Positions 1 to 9,079 of a stretch of DNA of 64,000 bases are shown here, in pieces. Both the position numbers and the translations under genes were made by a program. Position 1 is the stretch's first letter. Each line of letters begins with the position of its first letter. A model generated the notes under the pieces. The model was given only the letters and a program-made list of their open reading frames with translations. It ran no database searches and was not told the DNA's origin. Where the stretch lies: positions 186,001 through 250,000 of the forward strand of contig NZ_RSEJ01000004.1 in NCBI RefSeq assembly GCF_009910675.1, given 5' to 3'. This DNA comes from Photobacterium alginatilyticum (GTDB taxonomy: Bacteria > Pseudomonadota > Gammaproteobacteria > Enterobacterales > Vibrionaceae).

Positions 1-858
1 GATTACTTTACGCCGCACCATAACGGCAGCTGGTGGTTGGGAAGCGACTACCAAATCGCAGATGCTCCAGTCCAGTTTCAAGGTAATGACATCGACAATG
101 AGACCAGACTCCGAGGCCAGTATCTGCACAAACAGTTAGATACTGCATTAAAGTTTAATCTTGATATAGCCGACGGTCTTGGTGACCAGCGACTAGGCGC
201 ATCTGTCACTTACCAAACTCCGCTGGACGCGTACTGGGCAGCCTCTTTCAAGCTGGGGCTTAATAATGCAATTGAAGCAAGCCAGCTGCTCACACTTTCT
301 GGCCAGGATAATATTGCAGGTATGAGCCTAAACTACCAACCGACAGCACGTGAATCTGTTGCTTTCCAATTCAACCTGCATGATATCTCGACCCGATTTG
401 ATGATGAAATCGGCAAGGGCTGGGACCTTAACTTCCGCGTTTCTGAACAGTTTTTCTTTGCGGATCCGGCATGGCAAGTCTATGGCGATTACAGTATGCA
501 GCGCGTTAATCTGAGCGATGATCCGCTTGACGGTGTCAATGAATGGCGCGAAGGAAGGTCGACATTAACCAGTGCAGATTTTATTGAAGACGAATATCAA
601 CGTGTCGCTATCGGTCAGCGCGTCTGGCATGGGAACCCGGGTCAGCCCGGAGCCATGGTTCCCTCTCCGAGATACTGGTTTGACAGCTCACTAGGTTACA
701 ACGTCACCACCAGCCGAGTTGATATGACAGTGAGCTCCGGCCTCGGTTGGCGCGTCGTCGGTAACGATGAGCTTTTCTTGTCCGTCGACTGGCAGAGCCA
801 GGACAGAAATGGCGATGAGTCTATGAAGCTCTCGCTGGGATACTTTTACAGTTTTTAA
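1..858 (+). CDS. pelB: PelB C-terminal part: outer-membrane barrel of the Pel exporter (5' end outside window)
   Basis: The frame is open from base 1 without a start, so this is the last 285 residues of a longer protein. It has alternating polar/aromatic strands such as YWAASFKLGL and WRVVGNDELFLSVDW, and ends LSLGYFYSF with a terminal Phe, the usual signal for barrel insertion into the outer membrane. Its place directly before pelC, pelD, pelE, pelF and pelG identifies it as PelB, which in known systems has a periplasmic TPR part and a C-terminal porin through which Pel polysaccharide leaves the cell. The TPR part would lie upstream of the window. The stop is 9 bases before pelC. The assignment rests mainly on context, as barrel sequences are poorly conserved. 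Confidence 0.85.
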   Translation, partial: DYFTPHHNGSWWLGSDYQIADAPVQFQGNDIDNETRLRGQYLHKQLDTALKFNLDIADGLGDQRLGASVTYQTPLDAYWAASFKLGLNNAIEASQLLTLSGQDNIAGMSLNYQPTARESVAFQFNLHDISTRFDDEIGKGWDLNFRVSEQFFFADPAWQVYGDYSMQRVNLSDDPLDGVNEWREGRSTLTSADFIEDEYQRVAIGQRVWHGNPGQPGAMVPSPRYWFDSSLGYNVTTSRVDMTVSSGLGWRVVGNDELFLSVDWQSQDRNGDESMKLSLGYFYSF

Positions 859-867
859 AGGATTACA

Positions 868-1389
868 ATGATGAAATATAAACTGTTGCTTGCAACCACC
901 CTTGCCTTGAGTGCCTGCACAAGCTATCAGGTGCCGGAAAGCCCCACATTTGCCGCTGGGAGTCGCTGGGCAGTGATGCCTATGATCAATAACTCCAATA
1001 CCCCGCTGGCGGCAGAGAAAGCCGAACAAATTCTCAACGCGCAACTGTATGCAAAAGGTATTAATGCCGTAATGTACCCGGCGAGCGAAACCAATGACCT
1101 GGCAAGTATTTTAGATAACTCAGCGAGAAGAAAAAATGCCCAGGCGTGGCTGGCCTCCCAAAACGTCGATTACGTAATCACAGGATCGATTGAAGAGTGG
1201 CACTATAAGAGCGGTCTTGATGGAGAGCCCGCCGTAGGTATTACCCTGGAAGTACAGTCAGCCAAGAGCAAGAACACCTACTGGCGAGCAACAGGTACAC
1301 GTGGCGGTTGGGGAAGAGAAAGTGTCAGTGGCACCGGCCATATCGTTATCGAGACCCTTCTCGATGGCCTGAACGTCGGACAAAAATAA
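868..1389 (+). CDS. pelC: PelC, Pel export lipoprotein
   Basis: This 173-residue protein has a lipoprotein signal peptide with lipobox LALSAC near residues 13-18, so it should be anchored in the outer membrane. In Pel systems PelC forms a periplasmic ring under the PelB pore and guides the cationic polysaccharide. The length fits the family. Two ATGs lie in tandem (868 and 871); AAGGA at 858-862 is best spaced for the first. The gene sits between pelB and pelD, in the usual order. Confidence 0.88.
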   Translation: MMKYKLLLATTLALSACTSYQVPESPTFAAGSRWAVMPMINNSNTPLAAEKAEQILNAQLYAKGINAVMYPASETNDLASILDNSARRKNAQAWLASQNVDYVITGSIEEWHYKSGLDGEPAVGITLEVQSAKSKNTYWRATGTRGGWGRESVSGTGHIVIETLLDGLNVGQK

Positions 1390-1416
1390 CAAGTAGTAAG
1401 TGAAATAAGGTTGCCA

Positions 1417-2760
1417 ATGAACAACATCTGGAATCGCTTTATTATCGGATTCAAACAGGATGGCTTCGCCTGGCTTGAAACTATCGTGGTTTCAGTGCTT
1501 TCAATATACATATGGACGCAGTCAGACTCCCTTGCTCCGTCATCCACCGAGCATAATTTCTTCTGGCCACTTTTTGGTCCGCTGCTCATTGCATTGCGAT
1601 ACGGGTTTGCCAAGGGTTTGATTAGCGGGTTGCTTACGACAGCAGGGTTGGCAAGCATAATGAATGCAACTGGGCTGCTGGAGTATTACCCTCTATCGTT
1701 GGCTGTCGGATTGATTTTGGCCGCAATGATTGCAGGCGAATTCCATGACTATTGGCACAGCATTAACCAGAAGCACATATTAGATCATACCTATATGGCG
1801 CAAAAGCTGGATAGCTTTACCCAAAACTACCACTTGCTGAAAGTCTCCCATGATCAGCTGGAGCAGCGCACTGCCGGGCAGACGGTGAGCCTCAGAGCGA
1901 GTATCAGTGCATTACATAAAATCGCATCGAAACACAGCTCGCACCGGCTAGAACATCTTGGCCACCCGTTTCTCAACCTTCTGGCTGAAATTGGCGGACT
2001 GGAAGTCGCCGGTATTTACCGGGTAAATGATGGGAAGGTCGATCCACAGGTACAGGCAACGCTCGGTGATCATCACAGACTGGTGCTGAGCGATCCTATG
2101 CTACAAGACATGCTGGAAACTCAGAAGCTTCTTTCACCAGCTAAGCTAGATGAAAATCAAGTCCATAAATCACGTTACCAGCTATGTATCCCGCTACTTG
2201 ATACCCATAAGACACTACAAGGCTTTGTCATTGCCGAGCATGCCAAATTCTTTATGCTGACGCCGGCCAATGTCGCTCTTCTGTCTTTGGTCTCAAACCA
2301 TGCAGCCGATCTTCTCAGTGATGCGATTGTCACCCCTATTCTGCAAGCTCACCAGAGTACGCTGTTTCTTAGTTACCTTGACAGGGCCGAGTACAACAAA
2401 CGTCACTACGGTGCCGATAGCACCCTCGTCGTATGTATTGATACCGTCGGTGCTCATAACAAAAGCCTGGATTCGATCGTCAATTACCGCCGGGGGGCTG
2501 ATGTTTACTGGTCTTGTCAGACCAAAAGCGGCCAGCACGCACTTGTTGTCCTGCTACCGCTGACATCCGTTTATGATGCCCAGCAATACATAAAGCGCCT
2601 GAAGGAACTTCTGTCTCTTACAATTGGCAATCACATTGACGTTATCGATATTCTTGGACCGTTATCGTTAGAGCAAGATCAAAAACAAATACAAACGCTT
2701 ATGAATGAATTTGGAGCTTATGATGAAAGCCTGGCTATTTATTCAGACGATCTCATTTGA
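1417..2760 (+). CDS. pelD: PelD, inner-membrane c-di-GMP receptor of Pel synthesis
   Basis: The protein has 447 residues. The N-terminal ~120 residues contain several membrane segments, followed by a GAF-like region (about 150-300) and a degenerate GGDEF domain. The active-site GGDEF is lost, but an RxxD motif (RGAD, residues 359-362) stands where PelD binds c-di-GMP at an I-site. PelD binding of c-di-GMP is known to switch on polymerisation by PelF. The ATG at 1417 has AAGG six bases upstream and is preferred to the TTG at 1411. The end overlaps pelE by 38 bases, suggesting translational coupling. The DGC at 13971 and the EAL protein at 28240 could supply or remove its ligand, though this is inference. 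Confidence 0.9.
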   Translation: MNNIWNRFIIGFKQDGFAWLETIVVSVLSIYIWTQSDSLAPSSTEHNFFWPLFGPLLIALRYGFAKGLISGLLTTAGLASIMNATGLLEYYPLSLAVGLILAAMIAGEFHDYWHSINQKHILDHTYMAQKLDSFTQNYHLLKVSHDQLEQRTAGQTVSLRASISALHKIASKHSSHRLEHLGHPFLNLLAEIGGLEVAGIYRVNDGKVDPQVQATLGDHHRLVLSDPMLQDMLETQKLLSPAKLDENQVHKSRYQLCIPLLDTHKTLQGFVIAEHAKFFMLTPANVALLSLVSNHAADLLSDAIVTPILQAHQSTLFLSYLDRAEYNKRHYGADSTLVVCIDTVGAHNKSLDSIVNYRRGADVYWSCQTKSGQHALVVLLPLTSVYDAQQYIKRLKELLSLTIGNHIDVIDILGPLSLEQDQKQIQTLMNEFGAYDESLAIYSDDLI

Positions 2761-3691
2761 AAGCCTCAGCTTCTATATCGTCTTCAATCATGAAATGACG
2801 TCTGCCGAATGGGCGTCATTTGCCGCCTCACATGCTATCGCATGTGCCAGCTTTGCCGCGCTAAGCTGGCTGCTGTTACCGCGAAAGTTTAAGTTTCCTT
2901 TGATTAGCTCACTGAGCTTTTTGTTTCTATTTAACTTTTTACTTCCGCTCGTCGGCATGATTGGCACTGCCTGCTCGTTGTTAATAGCGCTATACCTGCC
3001 CAGAAAACAAAGCCAGATCACCTGGCAGGAATGTGAGGAACACCCCCTGCCACAAAACCCGGGAGAAGTATTAGGCAACCAGTATGGCGCCGGTGCACTG
3101 CGCGAAATACTGATCCATAGTGATGATCCTGACCGCCGGTCACTTGCTGTCAATGCCGTATGTCATCTTCCCCGTCAACAGTCTGTCCCCTTGTTACAGC
3201 TCGCACTGAAAGATCTATCCGATGACGTCCGCCTGCTAGCCTACGCAGCTTTGGAAGGTATCGAAAGTCAGATTAACGAGTTGATATCTCTGTTCAAGAA
3301 GCAATATGAAAACACAGCCCAACCAACCAAAGCCTTCGAAATCGCGCAACAATACTGGGAGCTCTGTTATCTCGGTATTGCCGAAGGAGTGCTAAAAAAA
3401 CACTACCTCGAGCAGGCCGAGCATTACCTCAAGATTTCCATCGAAAAAGAACAGCGCGCGTCAAACAACCTGTTGCTAGGGCGCATACTGCTTGAGCAGC
3501 AACGTCCCGATCAGGCCATCATCTACTTAACAGCTGCGCTACACGGTGGTTTGCGCGTCAAACAGGTGGCTCCTTATTTAGCCGAAGCCGCCTATATAAC
3601 CGGTGATTATCAAAAGGTTAAGCAATATATTGACTACTTCCCTGATCAAAAAGGTGAGCGCCTCAGCCAAATCAAGGAGTATTGGTCATGA
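2723..3691 (+). CDS. pelE: PelE, inner-membrane TPR protein of Pel synthase
   Basis: This 322-residue protein has two or three N-terminal membrane segments (within residues 1-90, e.g. FPLISSLSFLFLFNFLLPLV), then a soluble helical region with HEAT/TPR-like repeats (for instance AEHYLKISIEK and AIIYLTAALHGG). Family members have this layout and join PelD, PelF and PelG in the inner-membrane complex. The ATG at 2723 has GGAG six bases upstream, inside the pelD end; ATGs at 2705 and 2720 are less well placed. Its stop shares ATGA with the pelF start. Confidence 0.86.
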   Translation: MKAWLFIQTISFESLSFYIVFNHEMTSAEWASFAASHAIACASFAALSWLLLPRKFKFPLISSLSFLFLFNFLLPLVGMIGTACSLLIALYLPRKQSQITWQECEEHPLPQNPGEVLGNQYGAGALREILIHSDDPDRRSLAVNAVCHLPRQQSVPLLQLALKDLSDDVRLLAYAALEGIESQINELISLFKKQYENTAQPTKAFEIAQQYWELCYLGIAEGVLKKHYLEQAEHYLKISIEKEQRASNNLLLGRILLEQQRPDQAIIYLTAALHGGLRVKQVAPYLAEAAYITGDYQKVKQYIDYFPDQKGERLSQIKEYWS

Positions 3692-5202
3692 CCAAAGATG
3701 TCGATATCTGCCTGCTGCTAGAGGGCACCTACCCTTATGTACGAGGAGGTGTCTCGAGCTGGGTACACCAAATCATCAGCGGCTTGCCAGAATATACTTT
3801 TCACCTGATCTTTTTGGGCGGACACCCTGATTTTTATGGTGAACCGGCCTATGAATTTCCAGACAATGTCGTCGGATTTGAAGTCCACTATTTGTTATCT
3901 TCACCAGGAAAAACGAAACCATCGCCACGCTCGGGGAAAAGTAAACTATTTCAAGCCTGGGGACACTTTCTGTCTTTTTTTGAGAGAGAAAAAACACCGA
4001 TTCCCGGTGACTTGCTTGGACAGATCTCAGAGTTTTTAGGACAGAAAAACAAACTTAGCCTGACTGATTTCTTATATAGCCGTGCATCTTGGGATGTACT
4101 GACAGAGCGTTATCTTGAGTCCGCCGAAAACCAGTCCTTCGTTGACTATTTCTGGACCTATAGAGGCATTTACCAACCGCTTTTTATTCTGTCGCAAATT
4201 TCTCAGAACCTTCCGAGTGCAAAAGCCTTCCATAGCGTATCGACAGGGTATGCCGGCTTTCTTGGCGCGCTTTGCCGACAAGAGACTGGACGCCCGTTTC
4301 TGATTTCAGAGCACGGCATATACACCAAAGAGCGTAAAATCGACCTGTCGCAGGCCAACTGGATAAAAGACAGACACAGCCTGATTGATATCAGTATGCA
4401 CAAAGACATGGATTTGACCCGCAAAACCTGGATCCGCTTTTTCGAACAACTTGGCCTGACGGCCTATCACCAGGCTGATGAAATCGTGGCCCTTTTTGAG
4501 GGCAACAGGCAACGACAGCATAGAGATGGCGCACCTGAACATAAGACCCAGGTTATCGTGAACGGTATTAATACTCAGCGTTTTCATACTGCCTACGAAA
4601 AACGTCCGGCCAAGCCCCCCCTTGTTGTCGGCCTGGTTGGGCGTGTTGTGCCAATTAAAGATATCAAAACCTTCATTCGTACCATTCGTGGCGCCATTGA
4701 AGAGCTGCCCGAACTAGAAGGCTGGATCATTGGCCCGACCGAAGAAGATCCTGGCTATGTGCATGAGTGCGAGTTGCTGATAGAGAGCCTCGGCCTCACC
4801 AATAATGTCAAAATGCTCGGCAGCCAGAATGTAGCGGAAATTATGCCCAAACTTGGCGTAATGATGCTGACCTCTATCAGTGAGGCCCAGCCGCTTGTCC
4901 TGCTTGAAGCGATGGCGGCGGGTATCCCTTGTATTTCAACCGAAGTCGGCGCTTGTCGGGAGATTATTGACGGTGCCGCCGGAGAAGATGCAGCCCTTGG
5001 CTCTTGTGGTGTCATTATCCCGATAGCCAGCCCAATTGAGGGGGCAGAAGCCATTATCAACGTATTAAATGATACAGATAATTGGATCAAAACAGGCGAT
5101 GTCGGCAAGGCGCGCGTCACCCGTTACTACGATGAGAAACTGATGTACGATTCGTATCGACATTTATATGAGGAGGCCATCGGTGGCAGGGATTGGCTTT
5201 GA
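3688..5202 (+). CDS. pelF: PelF, cytosolic Pel glycosyltransferase (GT4)
   Basis: A 504-residue family-4 glycosyltransferase. The N-terminus has the PelF signature EGTYPYVRGGVSSWVHQII. The C-terminal Rossmann half begins near VVGLVGRVVPIKD and carries the E-x7-E nucleotide-sugar site (E399 and E407 in SEAQPLVLLEAMAAG). In known systems PelF uses a UDP-activated amino sugar and works with PelD, PelE and PelG. The ATG at 3688 has AAGGAG eight bases upstream and overlaps the pelE stop by four bases. Length and motifs are normal. Confidence 0.95.
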   Translation: MTKDVDICLLLEGTYPYVRGGVSSWVHQIISGLPEYTFHLIFLGGHPDFYGEPAYEFPDNVVGFEVHYLLSSPGKTKPSPRSGKSKLFQAWGHFLSFFEREKTPIPGDLLGQISEFLGQKNKLSLTDFLYSRASWDVLTERYLESAENQSFVDYFWTYRGIYQPLFILSQISQNLPSAKAFHSVSTGYAGFLGALCRQETGRPFLISEHGIYTKERKIDLSQANWIKDRHSLIDISMHKDMDLTRKTWIRFFEQLGLTAYHQADEIVALFEGNRQRQHRDGAPEHKTQVIVNGINTQRFHTAYEKRPAKPPLVVGLVGRVVPIKDIKTFIRTIRGAIEELPELEGWIIGPTEEDPGYVHECELLIESLGLTNNVKMLGSQNVAEIMPKLGVMMLTSISEAQPLVLLEAMAAGIPCISTEVGACREIIDGAAGEDAALGSCGVIIPIASPIEGAEAIINVLNDTDNWIKTGDVGKARVTRYYDEKLMYDSYRHLYEEAIGGRDWL

Positions 5203-6556
5203 ATTAAGGAAGATACTTAAAAAGAACTCGTTGCTGTCTATGCTTGAGGCCTATGGGTTAGCTGGCTTGATCAGTTCAGGTCCGTGGGTGATTTCAATTC
5301 TGGCCCTGCTGGCTATCGGCATGCTCAGTATCGGAATTGTCTTTCCAACGAATGTGATAGTTCAATTTCTGGTTATTGTGACCTATTTAATGGCCGGATC
5401 GCTGATCATTAGCGGCCTGTTCCAGCTATTATTAACGCGTTTTATTTCTGACCTTCTATTTGCCGAGGAAGAACATCGGATTATCCCTAACCTGCTCGGC
5501 TCAATGTTAGTCACGAGCTTAATCGCCGCTGCAGTGGGTGGTGGTGTTATGGCGTTATCTCCCCAGTTAGAGCCCGCAGTCAAAATCGCCATATTTACTT
5601 GCCTCGTGCTCCTTTGTAATCAATGGCTAATCATCATTTTCCTCAGTGGGATGAAAGAGTACTACCGTATCTTTTTCACCATAATGCTCAGCTACGGGTT
5701 GATGATTGTATTAAGCGTCACATTACCGCCTTTCGGTTTGCTGGGACTGATGGTGATTTTCTGCGGTTGCCAAGCAGTACTGACATTTGCGTTTCTTTAT
5801 CACGTTATTCGCGACTTCCCTGCCAAGCAGCTAATTTCCTTTGAGTTTCTTAACCCTAACAAGGTCTTTTACTCGCTACTGTTGTGCGGTTTTTTATACA
5901 ACCTAGGGGTATGGCTGGATAAATTTGCTTTTTGGTTCAGAGACGAAACCTCCCATCAGGTCATAGACCTGTTCAGAGCATCGTACATCTACGACCTGCC
6001 GATATTTGTCGCCTATCTGGCGATTATTCCAGGTATGGCCGTTTTTATGCTTCGTATGGAAACGGATTTTGCCGATGCCTGTCTCAAGTTCTACGATGCC
6101 GTCCGAGAAGGTGCAACGCTGGATTCTATCTTCCTGCTTAAAGATAAAATGATCCTTGCCTGCCAGCAAAGTATCTACGAAATCTTCAAAGTTCAGGGGA
6201 TGACACTCGCCCTGTTGCTATTGTGGGCCGAAGATATACTGGTGGCATTAAACATTGACTTGGCTTACTTACACCTACTCTATGTCGATCTTGTTGGCGT
6301 CAGCCTTCAGGTACTGGTGATGTCAATACTGAACGTGATGTTCTACCTCGACAAACGCTACTCAGCACTAATTCTGACAGCACTCATGGCTGCAGGTAAC
6401 TTTATTCTGGCCCATCTGAGTATCGACCTTGGACCTGTGTATTATGGTTATGGGTTTGCGATTACCATGCTGGTTACAACAATCATTGGGCTCATCATGC
6501 TCGACAGACAATTTGATGATCTCGAGTATCAGACCTTTATGCTTCAGCGTTCCTGA
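5183..6556 (+). CDS. pelG: PelG, Pel polysaccharide inner-membrane transporter
   Basis: This is a polytopic membrane protein of 457 residues with about 12 hydrophobic segments, related to polysaccharide flippases. The start is probably the GTG at 5183, giving MAGIGFELRKIL, a PelG-like beginning; AGGAGG at 5171-5176 is six bases upstream. The ATG at 5168 would put that ribosome-binding site inside the coding region and add five residues (MRRPS). The gene overlaps pelF by 20 bases and is the last gene of the operon; a hairpin lies about 50 bases after the stop. Confidence 0.93.
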   Translation: MAGIGFELRKILKKNSLLSMLEAYGLAGLISSGPWVISILALLAIGMLSIGIVFPTNVIVQFLVIVTYLMAGSLIISGLFQLLLTRFISDLLFAEEEHRIIPNLLGSMLVTSLIAAAVGGGVMALSPQLEPAVKIAIFTCLVLLCNQWLIIIFLSGMKEYYRIFFTIMLSYGLMIVLSVTLPPFGLLGLMVIFCGCQAVLTFAFLYHVIRDFPAKQLISFEFLNPNKVFYSLLLCGFLYNLGVWLDKFAFWFRDETSHQVIDLFRASYIYDLPIFVAYLAIIPGMAVFMLRMETDFADACLKFYDAVREGATLDSIFLLKDKMILACQQSIYEIFKVQGMTLALLLLWAEDILVALNIDLAYLHLLYVDLVGVSLQVLVMSILNVMFYLDKRYSALILTALMAAGNFILAHLSIDLGPVYYGYGFAITMLVTTIIGLIMLDRQFDDLEYQTFMLQRS

Positions 6557-6603
6557 TCGTGTTCTATATTCTTCGAAGATAAAGAAAACTGATCTTCAGA
6601 CAA

Positions 6604-6630
6604 TTTAGGCTCCTGCATTGGGAGCCTAAA
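6604..6630. terminator. Hairpin between convergent pelG and slipin genes
   Basis: Perfect 10-bp arms TTTAGGCTCC and GGAGCCTAAA surround a 7-base loop. It lies between the pelG stop and the end of the minus-strand slipin gene, where a bidirectional terminator is expected. There is no strong T run on either side, so efficiency is uncertain. Confidence 0.55.
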
Positions 6631-6655
6631 TGTTAGATACTAACTGGCTTAGTCA

Positions 6656-7450
6656 TCAAGGGTAATCGATCTTATGCTCCGTATCCGGGGAAACCGAAGA
6701 AGCCTTCATAAAGCCCCCCATTTTGTCAACTAAATCAATTGGCATCGGGAACAGAATTGTTGTAGTACGATCGTTTGAGATTTCAGTTAGCGTCTGCATA
6801 TAACGAAGCTGAACAGCATTGGGGGCTTCATTTAACACCATAGCGGCATCTTTCAACTTCTTCGAGGCTTCAAGCTCACCAACAGCGTGAATTACCTTGG
6901 CTCGACGAGCACGCTCCGCTTCTGCTTGCCTTGCCAGAGCGCGAACCATACTTTCATCTAAATCCACATGCTTAATTTCGACATTCGCAATTTTAATACC
7001 CCAGTTGTCGGTATGCTGGTCAAGAATCAACTGCAAATCTTTATTGAGCTCTTCCCGAGCCGACAGTAGTTCATCAAGCTCATGCTGACCGAGTACCGAG
7101 CGCAAGGTTGTTTGCGATAACTGGCTGGTCGCTTCGAGATAGTTTTCCACATTATTGATTGCCATCTTTGGGTCAACAACCCGAAAATAGACAACCGCAT
7201 TTACCCGTACGGATACATTATCTCTGGTGATCAGATCTTGTGTGGGGACATCCAATACAATAGTCCTCAAATCAACCCGCACCATTTGCTGGATTATCGG
7301 TACAATGATGATCAGGCCAGGCCCCTTTACTTCATAAAACCGCCCCAAAAAGAAAACGACGGCACGTTCATACTCTCGTAAAATTTTAAACATGCTGACG
7401 ATTAAGACCACCACCAGCACGATTATCGTCGCTAACGAATAAGTAACCAT
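6656..7450 (-). CDS. Slipin / stomatin-like SPFH membrane protein
   Basis: The 264-residue protein has one N-terminal membrane segment (residues 3-20) and then an SPFH/Band 7 domain with the typical stretches [14 protein letters not shown] and [21 protein letters not shown] charged helical stretch ([17 protein letters not shown]) follows, as in stomatins and slipins. Family members form ring-like oligomers in the inner membrane and are commonly paired with NfeD proteases. The ATG is four bases after the stop of the upstream nfeD gene, so the two are almost certainly one transcript. Confidence 0.9.
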   Translation of the reverse strand: MVTYSLATIIVLVVVLIVSMFKILREYERAVVFFLGRFYEVKGPGLIIIVPIIQQMVRVDLRTIVLDVPTQDLITRDNVSVRVNAVVYFRVVDPKMAINNVENYLEATSQLSQTTLRSVLGQHELDELLSAREELNKDLQLILDQHTDNWGIKIANVEIKHVDLDESMVRALARQAEAERARRAKVIHAVGELEASKKLKDAAMVLNEAPNAVQLRYMQTLTEISNDRTTTILFPMPIDLVDKMGGFMKASSVSPDTEHKIDYP

Positions 7451-7453
7451 ATG

Positions 7454-8881
7454 TTATTCCTTATTACTTGAGGGATCACTGTAGCCGTCTTCTACAACAA
7501 GATATAAACCCGAAACTCTTCTCACTACGACGCTCTGCCCTTTAGCCAGTGGCTGGTCGCATTTCGCCTGCCATATCTCACCATCAACCAATACACGACC
7601 ATCGCCTGGGAAGCCGCTAACAACCTTGGCACTTTGTCCCAGTAGGACTTCTACACCGGTTGTGACAGGCTTGCGCCGCGCCTTTAGCAACAAGGCAAGG
7701 ATAACGAAGGTAAAGAGAGCTGATACCACGGTCAGACCAACAATAAGCGGGATGGCGATTTGATAGCCTGGTGTTTCGGTGTCCATTAGCATAATTGAAC
7801 CCAGAACAAAGGACACGATTCCGCCCAGGCCGAGTATGCCGAAACTCGGACTAAACGCTTCCGCTATCATCAGTGCGATACCCAGCAGCAACAACCCTAG
7901 CCCTGCATAGCTAACGGGTAACAATTGCAGTGAATACATTGCCAGCAACAGACATATTCCACCGAGAACGCCAGGCAAGCCGACCCCCGGGTTATAAAAC
8001 TCCAACAGCAAGCCATAGATCCCGATTAACATCAGAATATAGGCCACATTAGGGTTGGTGATTACGGAAAGCAGCTTAAAGCGCCAGTCCTGCTCTCTTT
8101 CGACAAAAGCAATATTGTCCAGCTCAATTTGTTGCTCTAAGCCGTTAATGGTAATGGTTCGCCCATTTGACTGCATCATCAGGCTATCCAGATCAGCGGC
8201 AATAAAATCAATGACATTTTCTTTCAGAGCACTTTCGGCATCTAGACTCGCCGCTTCAGTTACCGCTTTCGCCGCCCATTCTTCATTTCTGCCGTGTAAC
8301 TTGGCCAGCCCCTTAATATAGGCAGTGGCATCATTAATGACCTTTTTCTCCATGGCGGTTTTAGCCTTCACGCGGTCATCTTCAGGTTTGGCCTCACTGT
8401 CACCTTCAGCAGCGCTTGCTTCCTCGTCTTTAGGTTCTTGTTTTTCTTCCTTAGGCGCAAAAGGATTACTACTGCTGTCATCATCTTTTCCTGACGGAGC
8501 CGTTAAATTGACAGGCGTCGCCGCCCCCAAATTGGTTCCGGGAGCCATCGCTGCAACATGACTTGCAAGCAAAATATAGGTCCCGGCACTCGCCGCTCTT
8601 GCCCCTGACGGTCCTACCCAGGTTGCGACAGGCACTGAGGATGTCGTGACTGCACGGATAATATCCCGCATGGAGGTGTCCAGCCCTCCCGGCGTATCCA
8701 TCTTCAACACAATGAATGATGCCTGCGCCTCTCTGGCATCGTCGATTTCACGGGCCACATAGTCACTCGTCGCCGGGCCAATTCCACCTCTAATTTCGAT
8801 GACCCACACATTATCGGCAGAAGCTGACAATGCAGTAAACAACAAGGTCAATACCAGCGCACAATAAGAGAAAAGCCTCAT
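7454..8881 (-). CDS. NfeD-family membrane-bound serine protease (ClpP class)
   Basis: This long-form NfeD has 475 residues. A signal sequence (to about residue 22) precedes a ClpP-like domain with catalytic Ser98 in RAASAGTY; a Lys in the later DATAYIKGLAK stretch is the likely dyad partner. Four or five membrane segments and a C-terminal OB-fold NfeD domain (VLLGQSAKVVSGFPGDGRVLV) follow. An acidic low-complexity insert (about residues 128-170, rich in Asp, Glu, Lys, Ser) interrupts the protease domain. In characterised pairs the protease clips the C-terminus of its stomatin partner, here the next gene. It is transcribed first in the two-gene operon. Confidence 0.9.
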   Translation of the reverse strand: MRLFSYCALVLTLLFTALSASADNVWVIEIRGGIGPATSDYVAREIDDAREAQASFIVLKMDTPGGLDTSMRDIIRAVTTSSVPVATWVGPSGARAASAGTYILLASHVAAMAPGTNLGAATPVNLTAPSGKDDDSSSNPFAPKEEKQEPKDEEASAAEGDSEAKPEDDRVKAKTAMEKKVINDATAYIKGLAKLHGRNEEWAAKAVTEAASLDAESALKENVIDFIAADLDSLMMQSNGRTITINGLEQQIELDNIAFVEREQDWRFKLLSVITNPNVAYILMLIGIYGLLLEFYNPGVGLPGVLGGICLLLAMYSLQLLPVSYAGLGLLLLGIALMIAEAFSPSFGILGLGGIVSFVLGSIMLMDTETPGYQIAIPLIVGLTVVSALFTFVILALLLKARRKPVTTGVEVLLGQSAKVVSGFPGDGRVLVDGEIWQAKCDQPLAKGQSVVVRRVSGLYLVVEDGYSDPSSNKE

Positions 8882-9079
8882 CTAACTTCCTCCCCCAAGA
8901 AAAATAGCGACTTACTCAATAGTCTTGCTAAGTTTCTGAGTTGCCATTAACTGCTATAAGCATAGCCTAAGTCATTAAGCACACTGTTTTTATGGCTTAT
9001 TACATTCAAAAATAAGACAGCAACATGAAAGAAAAATGACACTTATACTTAGGCAAGTGTGGGCAAAAGAGCAGCCAAT

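Noticed and set aside
5168-5182. ATG at 5168 as the pelG start
   Set aside because: It would place the best ribosome-binding site (AGGAGG, 5171-5176) inside the gene; the GTG at 5183 gives the expected MAGIGFELRK beginning.
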